DNA from: Candidatus Denitrolinea symbiosum
GTDB lineage: Bacteria > Chloroflexota > Anaerolineae > Anaerolineales > Villigracilaceae
Length of the DNA stretch: 64,000 bases
Reading direction: 5' to 3'
Assembly (NCBI GenBank): GCA_017312345.1
Contig: BLAA01000004.1
Span: 248,001 to 312,000 of the forward strand
Shown here piece by piece: positions 53,472-62,257 of the stretch. Below the pieces are notes generated by a model. It was not told the origin of the DNA. It was given only the letters and a program-made list of their open reading frames with translations, and searched no databases. Position 1 is the first letter of the stretch; each line of letters begins with the position of its first letter. Position numbers and translations under genes: made by a program.

Positions 53472-54107
53472 ATGCTGGAAATTGTCTCTTTCACCCTCGG
53501 CCCCGCGCAGACCAACGCCTATCTGGTCGCCGATCCCGATACGCGGGACGCGGCCGTCATTGACCCCGCCTGGGACGGGAGGCGGATCCTGTCCGCGGCG
53601 CAGGCGCGCGGCTGGCGTATCGCCCATCTCTGGTACACGCACGCCCACTTCGACCACATCGGCGGCGCGGCCGAAATCGCCGACGCGCTCAATCCCCTGC
53701 CGCTCGTCGCCCTCCATCCCAGCGACCACGTGCTGTGGCGCGCGGGCGGAGGCGGCGCCTACTTCGGCTTTAAGATTGACCCAGGCCCCGAACCCGCGAT
53801 TGACTTCACGCACGGTCAAATCCTACGTTTGGGCGGATCCCGTTTCGAGGTCCGCTACACCCCGGGACATACGCCCGGCCACTGCGTGTTGTACTGCGCT
53901 GACGCCAACGTTTGTTTCTGCGGAGACTTGATCTTCGCGGGTTCGGTCGGCCGCACCGACCTGCCCGGCGGCGATTGGGACACCCTCGAAAAAAGCATTC
54001 GCGAACAGATTTACACCCTCCCCGACGAGACGCGCCTGCTTTCGGGACATGGGGAGGAGACAACGGTGGGAAAAGAGAAACGCTACAACCCCTTTGTGAG
54101 CGCGTGA
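53472..54107 (+). CDS. MBL-fold hydrolase (glyoxalase II-like)
   Basis: Zinc hydrolase of 211 residues with THAHFDHIGG, TPGHTPGHC, FCGDLIFAGSVGRTDLPGG and LSGHGEETTVGKEK, the set found in YcbL/glyoxalase II-type thioesterases. A broad thioester or persulfide substrate is possible. Confidence 0.92.
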   Translation: MLEIVSFTLGPAQTNAYLVADPDTRDAAVIDPAWDGRRILSAAQARGWRIAHLWYTHAHFDHIGGAAEIADALNPLPLVALHPSDHVLWRAGGGGAYFGFKIDPGPEPAIDFTHGQILRLGGSRFEVRYTPGHTPGHCVLYCADANVCFCGDLIFAGSVGRTDLPGGDWDTLEKSIREQIYTLPDETRLLSGHGEETTVGKEKRYNPFVSA

Positions 54108-54116
54108 GCGCTGTCT

Positions 54117-54146
54117 CGTCATTGCGAGCGGAGCGACGCAATGACG
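54117..54146. repeat. Palindromic repeat between convergent genes
   Basis: The arms cgtcattgcg and cgcaatgacg match perfectly around a ten-base centre (agcggagcga). The CATTGCGAG-type palindrome is a known dispersed repeat style in many genomes. It may act as a transcription end for both flanking genes. Confidence 0.65.
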
Positions 54147-54149
54147 GGA

Positions 54150-54812
54150 TTAGAGTTTCTTCATCGCGGAAGCAAAGTCTTCGGGATATTCTGCATCGAA
54201 GGCGACAGTCTCGCCAGCAGCGGGATGCGTAAACGCCAGCGACCGCGCGTGGAGCGCGGGACGCGAGATGAGCGCGCGGCGCGGGCCGCGTCCGCTGGGC
54301 GGGGACGCGCCGTAGAGCGAATCTCCCAGCAGCGGATGTCCCAACTCCGCGGCGTGGACGCGCACCTGATGCGTCCGTCCCGTTTCGGGGACCGCCTCCA
54401 GCAGGCAGAAGCCGTCGAAGCGCTCGAGGACGCGGAAATGTGTCACGGACGGTTTGCCCGCGCGGTTGTCCACCACGGTGCGATGTTTGTGTCCCACGTT
54501 TGCGCGCAGGGGGTGACGCGCGGTGTGCTCGTCCCATTTGGGATTCCCCTTCACGAGCGCGTGATAGACTTTCTTCACTTCATGTTTCTCGAATTGGAGA
54601 CTGAGCGAGCGATGCGCCTCCGCCGTCCGCGCGAAGACGATGACCCCGCTGGTGAATTTGTCGAGGCGGTGGACGATCCAGATTTTCCCGTATTCGGTTT
54701 CCAGCATCTTCACGAGATAAGGCGCGGCTCTGTCCCAGCCATCGGGCAGGACGGGCAGCCCCGCAGGTTTATCGAGGACGATGATCTGTTCGTCAAGATG
54801 CAAAATATGCAT
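54150..54812 (-). CDS. RluA-family pseudouridine synthase
   Basis: RNA pseudouridine synthase of 220 residues. The catalytic motif is IVHRLDKFTSGV, with GRTHQVRVHAAELGHPLLGD near the C-terminus. I start it at the ATG giving MHILHLDEQIIVLDKPAG; the frame is open 27 codons further upstream, but those codons are the translated heptamer array. Target base unknown. Confidence 0.9.
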   Translation of the reverse strand: MHILHLDEQIIVLDKPAGLPVLPDGWDRAAPYLVKMLETEYGKIWIVHRLDKFTSGVIVFARTAEAHRSLSLQFEKHEVKKVYHALVKGNPKWDEHTARHPLRANVGHKHRTVVDNRAGKPSVTHFRVLERFDGFCLLEAVPETGRTHQVRVHAAELGHPLLGDSLYGASPPSGRGPRRALISRPALHARSLAFTHPAAGETVAFDAEYPEDFASAMKKL

Positions 54813-54825
54813 AAAGCCATCCGCC

Positions 54826-54888
54826 TGTCCACTGCTCACTGTCCACTGATCACTGATTACTGTCCACTGCTCACTGATCACTGACTCC
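54826..54888. repeat. Heptamer array (9 units)
   Basis: Nine tandem units: tgtccac, tgctcac, tgtccac, tgatcac, tgattac, tgtccac, tgctcac, tgatcac, tgactcc. It fills the gap between upp and the pseudouridine synthase gene, starting two bases after the upp stop. Confidence 0.85.
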
Positions 54889-54889
54889 C

Positions 54890-55516
54890 TCACCCCGTCC
54901 CAAACTGACGGTCGCCCGCGTCGCCCAGCCCAGGGACGATGTAGGCGCGCTCGTTCAGGCGTTCGTCAATCGCGGCGATGTGGATGTCAATGTTGGGATG
55001 CGCCGTCTGCATGGCTTTGATCCCCTCGGGCGCGGCGATCAGTCCTACATATTTGATCTTTTTCACGCCCCAATGCTTCAACACCTCGGCGGCGGCGGTG
55101 GCCGAACCGCCTGTCGCCAGCATCGGGTCCAGGATGATGCAGACCGAGACGGTCGGCTCGACGGGGAGTTTGTTGTAATACTGCACGGGCTTGAGCGTCT
55201 TCTCGTCGCGGTACAGCCCGATGTGCCAGACTTCCGCGCTGGGCATCAACTCCCAGAAGCCCTCGACCATGCCCAGTCCCGCGCGCAGGACGGGGACGAG
55301 GCCGATGGTCTCTTTCAGCTGCGCGCCCGTCATTTTGGCGAGCGGAGTCTCGAGTTCACGCGGGACCGTTTGGAGGTCCGCGGTGGCTTCGTACGCCAGC
55401 AGCGCGGCGATCTCGCGGACGAGTTCTCGGAATCTCTTCGAGTCGGTGTGTTTGTCGCGCAAGAGCGATAATTTGTGGGCCACCAGCGGGTGTTTGGACT
55501 CAAAGACGTTTGTCAT
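54890..55516 (-). CDS. upp: Uracil phosphoribosyltransferase
   Basis: Pyrimidine salvage enzyme of 208 residues making UMP from uracil and PRPP. The PRPP loop is [28 protein letters not shown] is also diagnostic. AGGAGG lies five bases before the ATG. A TATAAT on this strand near 55596-55601 may be its -10. Confidence 0.95.
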   Translation of the reverse strand: MTNVFESKHPLVAHKLSLLRDKHTDSKRFRELVREIAALLAYEATADLQTVPRELETPLAKMTGAQLKETIGLVPVLRAGLGMVEGFWELMPSAEVWHIGLYRDEKTLKPVQYYNKLPVEPTVSVCIILDPMLATGGSATAAAEVLKHWGVKKIKYVGLIAAPEGIKAMQTAHPNIDIHIAAIDERLNERAYIVPGLGDAGDRQFGTG

Positions 55517-55670
55517 TCGGCCTCCTGAAATGGGGACGTGATTTCCCTCGGAAACGCCCTCTTCACGGGGAAGAGCGCATAAGGTGAGTTAATTATAGTC
55601 CGCAAGGTGATATTTGACCCGTGACTTATCGCCCGTTTTTTGCTACATTGGTAGAAACAAGGAGCGCGCC

Positions 55671-56558
55671 ATGAAACTTTCAGGTTTGCACATCCTTTTG
55701 ACCTGGCAATGCACCTACGAGTGCGCCCATTGCTTTGTGTGGGGCAGCCCGCGGCAGAAAGGCGCGTTGACGCTGGAGCAGGTGGAGGAGATCCTCAAAC
55801 AGGCCAGGGACGCGGGCGTCCGTTCCATTTACTTCGAGGGCGGCGAGCCGTTCCTGTATTACGCCATCCTGGCAAAGGGCGCGCGCATCGCCTCGGAGAT
55901 GGGCTTTTCGGTGGGCATCGTCAGCAACGCGTATTGGGCCAACTCGGTGGCCGACGCCATGGAAAACCTCCAGCCCTTCGCGGGGCGCATTGACGACCTG
56001 ACCGTGAGCGGCGACGAATATCACTGCGGCGAATGTTTCGGCGATTGCCCGCAAAACGCGCTGGTCGCGGCCAAGTGGCTGGGCATCCCAACGGGACTGA
56101 TTTCCATCGCGCAGCCCGAAGGTCACGCGCCCGAAACGCACGGCCAGCTTCGGGACGAGGGACAGGTCATGTACCGCGGCCGCGCCGTCCAACTTGTCGG
56201 GCGCGCCGCGCTGCATCCGTGGGAGACGTTCGCCGAATGTCCGCACGAAGACCTGCGCGACCCTGGCCGCGTCCACGTGGACCCGCTCGGCAACCTCCAC
56301 CTCTGCCAGGGCCTCGTCATCGGCAACCTGTTCGAAAAACCGCTGCGCCAGATCTGCGCCCAATACGACGGCGACTCGCATCCGATCTGCGGACCGCTCC
56401 TCTCAGGCGGGCCAGCCGCGCTCGTCACGGAATACGGCCTCGACCACGCGCCGCGCTACGCCGACGCCTGTCACCTGTGCTACGAAATGCGGACGGCGCT
56501 ACGCGCCCGCTTCCCCGCGCTGCTCGCGCCCGATCAAATGTACGGGGTGGAACCGTAA
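55671..56558 (+). CDS. Radical SAM protein
   Basis: Radical SAM enzyme of 295 residues. The cluster motif is CTYECAHC (CxxxCxxC), followed by YFEGGEPFL. The C-terminal part has additional cysteines (CPHEDL, LHLCQGL, ICGP, CHLCYE) suggesting a SPASM-like auxiliary-cluster region. No peptide substrate gene is visible nearby. AAGGAG precedes the ATG; a 19-codon upstream extension is unlikely. Confidence 0.88.
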   Translation: MKLSGLHILLTWQCTYECAHCFVWGSPRQKGALTLEQVEEILKQARDAGVRSIYFEGGEPFLYYAILAKGARIASEMGFSVGIVSNAYWANSVADAMENLQPFAGRIDDLTVSGDEYHCGECFGDCPQNALVAAKWLGIPTGLISIAQPEGHAPETHGQLRDEGQVMYRGRAVQLVGRAALHPWETFAECPHEDLRDPGRVHVDPLGNLHLCQGLVIGNLFEKPLRQICAQYDGDSHPICGPLLSGGPAALVTEYGLDHAPRYADACHLCYEMRTALRARFPALLAPDQMYGVEP

Positions 56559-56565
56559 CGCGAAA

Positions 56566-56598
56566 AGGCATCCGAAGCCGCCATGACTTCGGATGCCT
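56566..56598. terminator. Bidirectional terminator
   Basis: A perfect 12-bp stem, aggcatccgaag with cttcggatgcct, and a nine-base loop, flanked by A- and T-rich bases, separates the radical SAM and mannosidase genes. Confidence 0.85.
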
Positions 56599-56602
56599 GC
56601 TT

Positions 56603-59527
56603 TTACCCGACAAACTTGACGGTGACCGCTTCGTGTCCCCGCGCGTGGACTGCGACTTCGCCGCCTCTCCCGACCTTGAGGCGGGCGACTGTTTCCTCGG
56701 CCATGTTCACCCTTTCGGCTTTCGCGAACTTCCGCCACGGCGCGAGCGTGACCTGGATCTCCTCGCCGCCGAGGTTGCAGCCGCGGACGATCCAGCCGCT
56801 GCCGTCCTCCGCCTCTTTCACCGCGCTGAGGAGGAACGCGGCGTTGTCCACGCGGACGAACGACCCGCTGGCGGGAAGCGTCCCCGCGTGGAGGCCCGTC
56901 GAGACCGCGCGGAGGGGGGTATCGAAATTCCAGGCTTGCTGGTAGGACCAATTGCCGCTTTCTCCTACAATGATCGAATAATCGAATTCCCACTCTCCGA
57001 GCATCTGCGCGTTGGGCGTCTCGAGGAACGGCCCAGCGTGGTTCTTGCGCGTGGAGAAGTCGTCGCGCGAGAGCCAGCCGACGCAGCGGAGGAGGGTGAG
57101 GGCGATCTCGATTCCGTCGCCAGATTTTCTTTCCAATACTTCGACCTCGGGCAGGCCGCGATTCGCGAGGGTCAACGCGTCGCGGCCGTCCGAAACTGAC
57201 GTGAACGAGCGCTGGTGGGTTTCGGGACGCGGCTGCTCCGCCCAACTGTCGTCGAATTCGGGGACGCCGATGGGACGTTTGACGATCTCGAAGTGACCGT
57301 CGTGGCTCGCGGCGTCCGTGTGGAACGGCGCGGGGAAGCAGACGCGCAGGCGATGGTCTTTGGCGCGGTTGTCGACGCGGGTGTGGATGTCCGCGCGCGG
57401 CACGCCCGTCGTCAGCGTGACCGTCGTCGTGACGAGGAGTTCCACAGTCTCTTTTGAGCGCGACTTTCGATCCGCGCTCAGGCTGGCGGGGACGGTCAGC
57501 GCCAGCGCGGCGGTCATGGTCTGCTGGACGGGGCCGCGCGCGAGCGTCACGCCGCGCAGGGTCGCGGAGTCCGCTGCGAGGTCGGAGGGAGGCGGGGAGA
57601 AGTTGTATTCGTCGCCGCAGTCGCCCGAGTCCACGAAGCGGTTGAGGCCGCGGTAAACCCGTCCCGTTGTTTTGTCGGTGACGGCGAGGGTGGCATCGCG
57701 GGTCAGTTCGACGGAGAGAAATTCGTTCTCGATGACGTAGGGCGGCCTGGCTTTCGGCTGTGTGAGATTGGCGAGCAGGCTCTGCGCGAAGGGAAGTCTT
57801 GCCAGCGGCGCGAGCAGGCGCATGAGCGGCGTGATGTGGATCTCTTCGGGCTGGCTCTCCTTTGCGCGGACGTAAAACGTCTTCCATCCCAGCGCGGGGA
57901 CGTCCCGCGCGGCGAAAGTGACGCTGGCGGAATCGGGTGAGCGGGCGCGGATGTGGAATTCCTCGATGGACGCGTCCTCCTGAAATTCCTGGAATTTGCG
58001 GAGGCTTTCGTTCCACGCGTCCAGCCGCGGGTTGGCGTTTTCCGCGACGACGACCTCCACGCGCAGGGCCGCGCCGTCGCGCTGGAAGCGGACATCCTGG
58101 ATGGCGAGGTTCCCCGCGCGTCCCTCGTGGACCATGCCGAGCATCCCGCCCAACTCCTCGCGCTTCACGCGGACGTTGAGATGTTCGGCCGTTTTTCCGC
58201 TGGCGGATTGGCGCGGGACGACGTTCCCCGCTTCGTCCACGATCTCGAAATCTGCGACGCCAACTGGCAGGGAAATCTCAGCCGACGCAATGTCCGTGCG
58301 CGTCGCCGACAACGGATTAAACGCCACAATCGCCGACTGATAACTGATTACTGAAAATTGATCACTGGTTTTGACTGAACCCGCCAACGCCTCCAAACTC
58401 TGCCGCGTGATCTCCTCGCCGATCTGTTCGACCTGGTCGAAGCGCGGACGCATCTCTTCGTGGACCTGGTCTATCGAGCATCCGCAGATCGAGTCGTGCG
58501 GATGGTTTTGCAGGAGCAGCATCCATGCCTGGCGGAGCAAGGATGAAGGATGAAGGATGAAGGATGAATTGGGCGTGGGTTGATAAATAATATTGGCAAA
58601 CGTGGAGAAAGGCTCGGCGTATTTTTCGAGCAGATTCTCGCAGGCGTGATTGCGTTGCTTGATCCACATGCGCGTGGACAAAACGCCTGGCAGGAGATGG
58701 GAACGTTTCGAGGAGCGGAGTTCCCCGACGACGACGGGAATTTCGGATTTACCCTTGGCGATTTGTGATTGGACGGCCTTTAGATAAGCGGGCAGCGTTG
58801 AGTGGACAACGCGATAATCCGCCAGTCCTTTGTTCGCGGCTTCGATGGCTTTGCTCGTCCCGCGCGGCGGCTCCATGTGGTCCGTGCCGAACATGACGAG
58901 CAGGTCTTGCGCGGCGGAATGAGGGGCGAGGGAATCGGCGGCCTGTTTGATCTGCTCGGTGAATTGCGCGGGATCGCCAGCGTTGAGACTCGCGCCGTTG
59001 CTGTACGAGTCGCGCAGGTAGAGCATCAGGACGCGCGTCCCGTCGGGGGATTGCCACCAGAACTCGGTCGGCTGGTCGTCGAGTCCGCGCCAGAGACAGG
59101 CGTTGTCAATGCCGAAGCCGCGCAGGATTTGCGGCATCTGTCCGATGTGACCGAACGAGTCGGGCATGTAGCCGATCGGCATCTTCGGCCCGAAGCGGCG
59201 CGCGTTCCTGTCGCCCGCCAGCAGGTTGCGGATGTGCGCTTCGGGGCTGACGAGGAACATGTCGGGGAGGATGTGCCAGGGGCCGATGAGCGCTCGCCCA
59301 GAGCGGATGAGACGCGTCAGCGTGGACTCGGCCTCGGGACGCATGAGCAGGTAGTCGTCGAGGACGATCGTCTGCCCGTCGAGCATGAAATGCTTGTAGC
59401 CGCGGTCGGCCGCGAGGATGTCGAGGAGACCGTCCACGAGATGGACGAGTCGCAGGCGGAACTGCTGAAAGGTACGATACCATTCGCGGTCCCAGTGGGT
59501 GTGAGAGACGAGGTGGATGGTTTTCAT
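56603..59527 (-). CDS. GH38 alpha-mannosidase
   Basis: Glycoside hydrolase of 974 residues without signal peptide. The zinc/active-site segments are VSHTHWDREWYRTF, MPDSFGHIGQMPQIL (nucleophile Asp) and NHPHDSICGCSIDQVHEEM, in the order of family 38; the C-terminal half is the beta-sandwich domain. Two heptamer arrays lie inside the frame (58338-58372 and 58541-58568), adding short low-complexity segments (SDQFSVISYQ; SSFILHPSS) that look like insertions in linkers. Predicted to trim alpha-mannosides in the cytoplasm. Confidence 0.93.
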   Translation of the reverse strand: MKTIHLVSHTHWDREWYRTFQQFRLRLVHLVDGLLDILAADRGYKHFMLDGQTIVLDDYLLMRPEAESTLTRLIRSGRALIGPWHILPDMFLVSPEAHIRNLLAGDRNARRFGPKMPIGYMPDSFGHIGQMPQILRGFGIDNACLWRGLDDQPTEFWWQSPDGTRVLMLYLRDSYSNGASLNAGDPAQFTEQIKQAADSLAPHSAAQDLLVMFGTDHMEPPRGTSKAIEAANKGLADYRVVHSTLPAYLKAVQSQIAKGKSEIPVVVGELRSSKRSHLLPGVLSTRMWIKQRNHACENLLEKYAEPFSTFANIIYQPTPNSSFILHPSSLLRQAWMLLLQNHPHDSICGCSIDQVHEEMRPRFDQVEQIGEEITRQSLEALAGSVKTSDQFSVISYQSAIVAFNPLSATRTDIASAEISLPVGVADFEIVDEAGNVVPRQSASGKTAEHLNVRVKREELGGMLGMVHEGRAGNLAIQDVRFQRDGAALRVEVVVAENANPRLDAWNESLRKFQEFQEDASIEEFHIRARSPDSASVTFAARDVPALGWKTFYVRAKESQPEEIHITPLMRLLAPLARLPFAQSLLANLTQPKARPPYVIENEFLSVELTRDATLAVTDKTTGRVYRGLNRFVDSGDCGDEYNFSPPPSDLAADSATLRGVTLARGPVQQTMTAALALTVPASLSADRKSRSKETVELLVTTTVTLTTGVPRADIHTRVDNRAKDHRLRVCFPAPFHTDAASHDGHFEIVKRPIGVPEFDDSWAEQPRPETHQRSFTSVSDGRDALTLANRGLPEVEVLERKSGDGIEIALTLLRCVGWLSRDDFSTRKNHAGPFLETPNAQMLGEWEFDYSIIVGESGNWSYQQAWNFDTPLRAVSTGLHAGTLPASGSFVRVDNAAFLLSAVKEAEDGSGWIVRGCNLGGEEIQVTLAPWRKFAKAERVNMAEETVARLKVGRGGEVAVHARGHEAVTVKFVG
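58338..58372. repeat. Heptamer array inside the mannosidase frame (5 units)
   Basis: Units tgataac, tgattac, tgaaaat, tgatcac, tggtttt follow the same TGATNAC theme as the intergenic arrays, here read through as coding sequence on the minus strand. Confidence 0.75.
58541..58568. repeat. Perfect heptamer array inside the mannosidase frame (4 units)
   Basis: Four exact copies of ggatgaa in tandem. Read on the minus strand it encodes part of SSFILHPSS before RQAWMLLLQNHPHD. A perfect array suggests recent expansion. Confidence 0.85.
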
Positions 59528-59541
59528 GGGGCGGGTTCCAA

Positions 59542-59597
59542 GTGTCAGGTGTCAAGTGTCGGGTGTCAGGTATCAGGTGTCAGGTGTCAGGCGTCAG
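59542..59597. repeat. Heptamer array (8 units)
   Basis: Eight units of gtgtcag (variants gtgtcaa, gtgtcgg, gtatcag, gcgtcag) fill most of the gap between the mannosidase start and the flippase-like gene. Confidence 0.85.
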
Positions 59598-59622
59598 GAT
59601 ATTCATCCTTCGTAATTCAGAA

Positions 59623-62148
59623 TTAGAGTTTCACTCTCTCTTCCGTCAACTCCCGCGCTTCAGCCATCGCCGCCTCGCGGATGGAGATGGGGAAGCGGTT
59701 GTTCAGCGGGCTGAGACGCGCGCCGAGCGCGGTCGGTTCGTAGAAGCCCCAGCGCGCCAGCCAGCGCGCGCCGCCCGTCAACGCGACCGAGTCCTTGAGT
59801 TCCGCGAGAGTCGCCGCGTCCCAGCCGCCGAAGAGACCGTAGAGGAAGGCGTAGAGCGGGAAGGACGGCAGGATGCCGATGAAGAAGATCAACACGCTGG
59901 TGAGCTGCTCGCCCTTCCAGAGGAGGCCGTTGACAAGGGAGAGAATCCCGAAGTGCGCCGCGCCCGCCAAAATCGGCGCGAGAAGCGACTGCCAGACGTA
60001 GAAGCGCTGCGGGAAGCAGAGTCTGTGGTTGATGAAGTACGCCGCCACGCCTTTCATCGTCAACCCGACGAAGTAGGCGATGATCAGCGCGGTCACCTGG
60101 AAGCGCGCCAGCAAAATCCACGCCAAAACCACGCGGATGACCTGCTCGGAGAAAACGAGGATGGATTTGAGCCAGGGTTTGTTCGCGCCGAGTTGGACGT
60201 TATCGCCCACCCACGAGGGGAATTGGAACGCGCCCCAGATTGTGAGCGGGATGACGTAGAGCGCGGCGCGCTGGAACTCCACGCCCGTGGAGCCGAGGAT
60301 GAATTTCGGCGCCACCGCCAGCAGCACCGCGCCGATGAAGGCGCTGGTCAGGGCGTTGTATTTGTAGGCCATCGCGCTGTAATACTGACTGAGAATCTTT
60401 TTGCCGCTCGAGATCGCTTCGGAGATGGCGGGCATGACCCCGTCGTTCAGCGTCTGCGTCACGTTGAAGGCGAAGATGAAATTCTGCGCCATGCCCCAGT
60501 TCCCCCAGATCTCGGTGTAGTTGATCAGCCGCGTCTGCGTGATGGCGATCTCCGCCGCCTGTCCGAACGACCACGCCGCCGAGCCGAGCATTTCGAACAC
60601 GCCGAAGCGGAAGCTGGTCTTGACCACGTCCCAATCGAAGTGCGCTAGGAACAGGACTTTCGCGTTGTACCCCACGCGGCGGTACAGGTAGAGTCCCCAC
60701 GCGAAGGTCGTCAGTTCGGCCGCGTAGGCCGCGAGACCGAGTCCGAGCAGTCCGCCGAACGCGCCGCCGAACGAGGGATGTCCCTTGCCCCAGGCGTACA
60801 TCAAACCGACAAAGATCGGCTGTACCAGCATCGGCACGAACACGCTCAACGCCAGGTCGAGCAGGCGCGAATAGTCGTTGCGTTGAAAGCCGTTGAACGC
60901 GTGACGGAAGACCTGGTAAAAACCTGGGATTTGAATGAAGGCATGGATGGCGATGCTCCACGCGTACAGCGCGTAAGCCGACCTGGGCGCGAGCGTGCTG
61001 GCGAGTCCCACCACGATCGCCACCTGCACCGCGCCCGAAAGCGCCTGCCACCAGATGAAGAACTGCCCGAACTGGATGCCGCGCCGCGGGTCGTTCACGC
61101 GATACTGCGACAGATACTTGATGAACGCCACGCTCGTCCCCATGTCGAAGAAATACCACGCCAGGTTAAAGAACTGCGTCACGCGTCCCCAAATCCCAAG
61201 CGCCTGCGCGGACGGCAGGATGAACGACGGCAGGATCAAATTCTGGTAAATGATGAGCGGGATGAACAGGACGAGGCCGATCGCCAGCGCGACGATGAAC
61301 CCGCCGAGCGGACGGTGGAACCCGACCTGCTCCCACTCCGTCGCCTCCTCGCGGACCTCGAAGCGGGTTCGGTCCGAGACGATCTGGTCCAACGCTTCGG
61401 GGTGTTTCAGGCTGTGCCGTCGCACGAGGATGAACGCGGCGAACGTGGTGACCAGCATCAGTCCCAGGATCGCCCACAGGAAGTTTCGCTCTGCGGCGTG
61501 CGGCACGGGCGAGACGGGATACTCCGCGAACGAAAGCGGAGTCCGTCCCGCGGCGCGCTCGACGAGGTGATAGACCAGGTAATTGAAATATCCCCACTCC
61601 TGAATCTGGGGGTTGGCGTCGTTCAGGAAAGCGTTGACGACGAACTCGTTCGGCCGCGCCTGCCACAGGATCCATTCGCTGTCCTCGTACGCGGTCACGA
61701 GCGGCTGGACGGACGAGAGCGGCGTCTGTGCCTCGAATCGCTCCCGCACTTGCGGCGCTCCGTTCCAGATGATCTCCGTTGTCAGCGAATCGTCCACATC
61801 GAGCGAGGTCAGGCTGACCGCGTCTTCGCGCAGGGTCAACGTCAACGGGATTCCCGTCGCCGCGGCGACCTGGGCCTCGGTCAAGTCTGGGCCGAGGATC
61901 AGCGCCAGTCCCGCGCCCTCCTCCGTCCGTGCGCGGACCGCTTCGGGGTCGGGAATGACGCCGTTCAACACGATCACGTCCGCCTGCGCGAGGTCGTCCA
62001 CCAGGACGAATTTCGCCAGTTCGAGCGCGGTCTTCACGCCGCCGTCAGGACCCGCGTAGAAAACGCGGATGGAGTCGTCGGCATGGGCGGGTTGGACGAA
62101 CGAGAAGGCGATCAGGAGAGTTGCCAGGATGACAATGAGTTTTCGCAT
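59623..62148 (-). CDS. Flippase-like polytopic protein fused to an exported N-terminal domain
   Basis: Protein of 841 residues. A signal peptide (LLIAFSFVQPAHA) is followed by an extracytoplasmic alpha/beta-type domain (about 24-215) resembling a degenerate class I amidotransferase-like fold (LALILGPDLTEAQV), one membrane segment (about 222-242), then a region from about 285 to 770 with twelve or more hydrophobic helices typical of MATE/polysaccharide flippases (LGIWGRVTQFFNLAWYFFDM). A lipid-linked glycan exporter is the best guess; the fusion is unusual. Confidence 0.7.
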   Translation of the reverse strand: MRKLIVILATLLIAFSFVQPAHADDSIRVFYAGPDGGVKTALELAKFVLVDDLAQADVIVLNGVIPDPEAVRARTEEGAGLALILGPDLTEAQVAAATGIPLTLTLREDAVSLTSLDVDDSLTTEIIWNGAPQVRERFEAQTPLSSVQPLVTAYEDSEWILWQARPNEFVVNAFLNDANPQIQEWGYFNYLVYHLVERAAGRTPLSFAEYPVSPVPHAAERNFLWAILGLMLVTTFAAFILVRRHSLKHPEALDQIVSDRTRFEVREEATEWEQVGFHRPLGGFIVALAIGLVLFIPLIIYQNLILPSFILPSAQALGIWGRVTQFFNLAWYFFDMGTSVAFIKYLSQYRVNDPRRGIQFGQFFIWWQALSGAVQVAIVVGLASTLAPRSAYALYAWSIAIHAFIQIPGFYQVFRHAFNGFQRNDYSRLLDLALSVFVPMLVQPIFVGLMYAWGKGHPSFGGAFGGLLGLGLAAYAAELTTFAWGLYLYRRVGYNAKVLFLAHFDWDVVKTSFRFGVFEMLGSAAWSFGQAAEIAITQTRLINYTEIWGNWGMAQNFIFAFNVTQTLNDGVMPAISEAISSGKKILSQYYSAMAYKYNALTSAFIGAVLLAVAPKFILGSTGVEFQRAALYVIPLTIWGAFQFPSWVGDNVQLGANKPWLKSILVFSEQVIRVVLAWILLARFQVTALIIAYFVGLTMKGVAAYFINHRLCFPQRFYVWQSLLAPILAGAAHFGILSLVNGLLWKGEQLTSVLIFFIGILPSFPLYAFLYGLFGGWDAATLAELKDSVALTGGARWLARWGFYEPTALGARLSPLNNRFPISIREAAMAEARELTEERVKL

Positions 62149-62162
62149 GGGGAATCCTTTTT

Positions 62163-62257
62163 GCCACAGATTAGCACAGATTACACGGATTTGGCGACTC
62201 CTGGGGGAGGAGTCTGCCTATTCCATCGTCCATTCCTCGTCTGTGTCAATCTGTGGC
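62163..62257. repeat. Imperfect intergenic inverted repeat
   Basis: Arms gccacagattagcacaga and tctgtgtcaatctgtggc pair with two mismatches in 18, ending on the GH1 stop codon. It resembles the palindromes at 22742 and 25858 and could end GH1 transcription. Confidence 0.65.

Noticed and set aside
54826..54888. Possible CRISPR-like repeats
   Set aside because: Units are contiguous seven-mers with no spacers, and no cas genes are present.
56499..58016. 505-codon minus-strand frame
   Set aside because: Overlaps the GH38 gene in another frame of the same strand and is Arg/Pro-rich without any recognisable domain.
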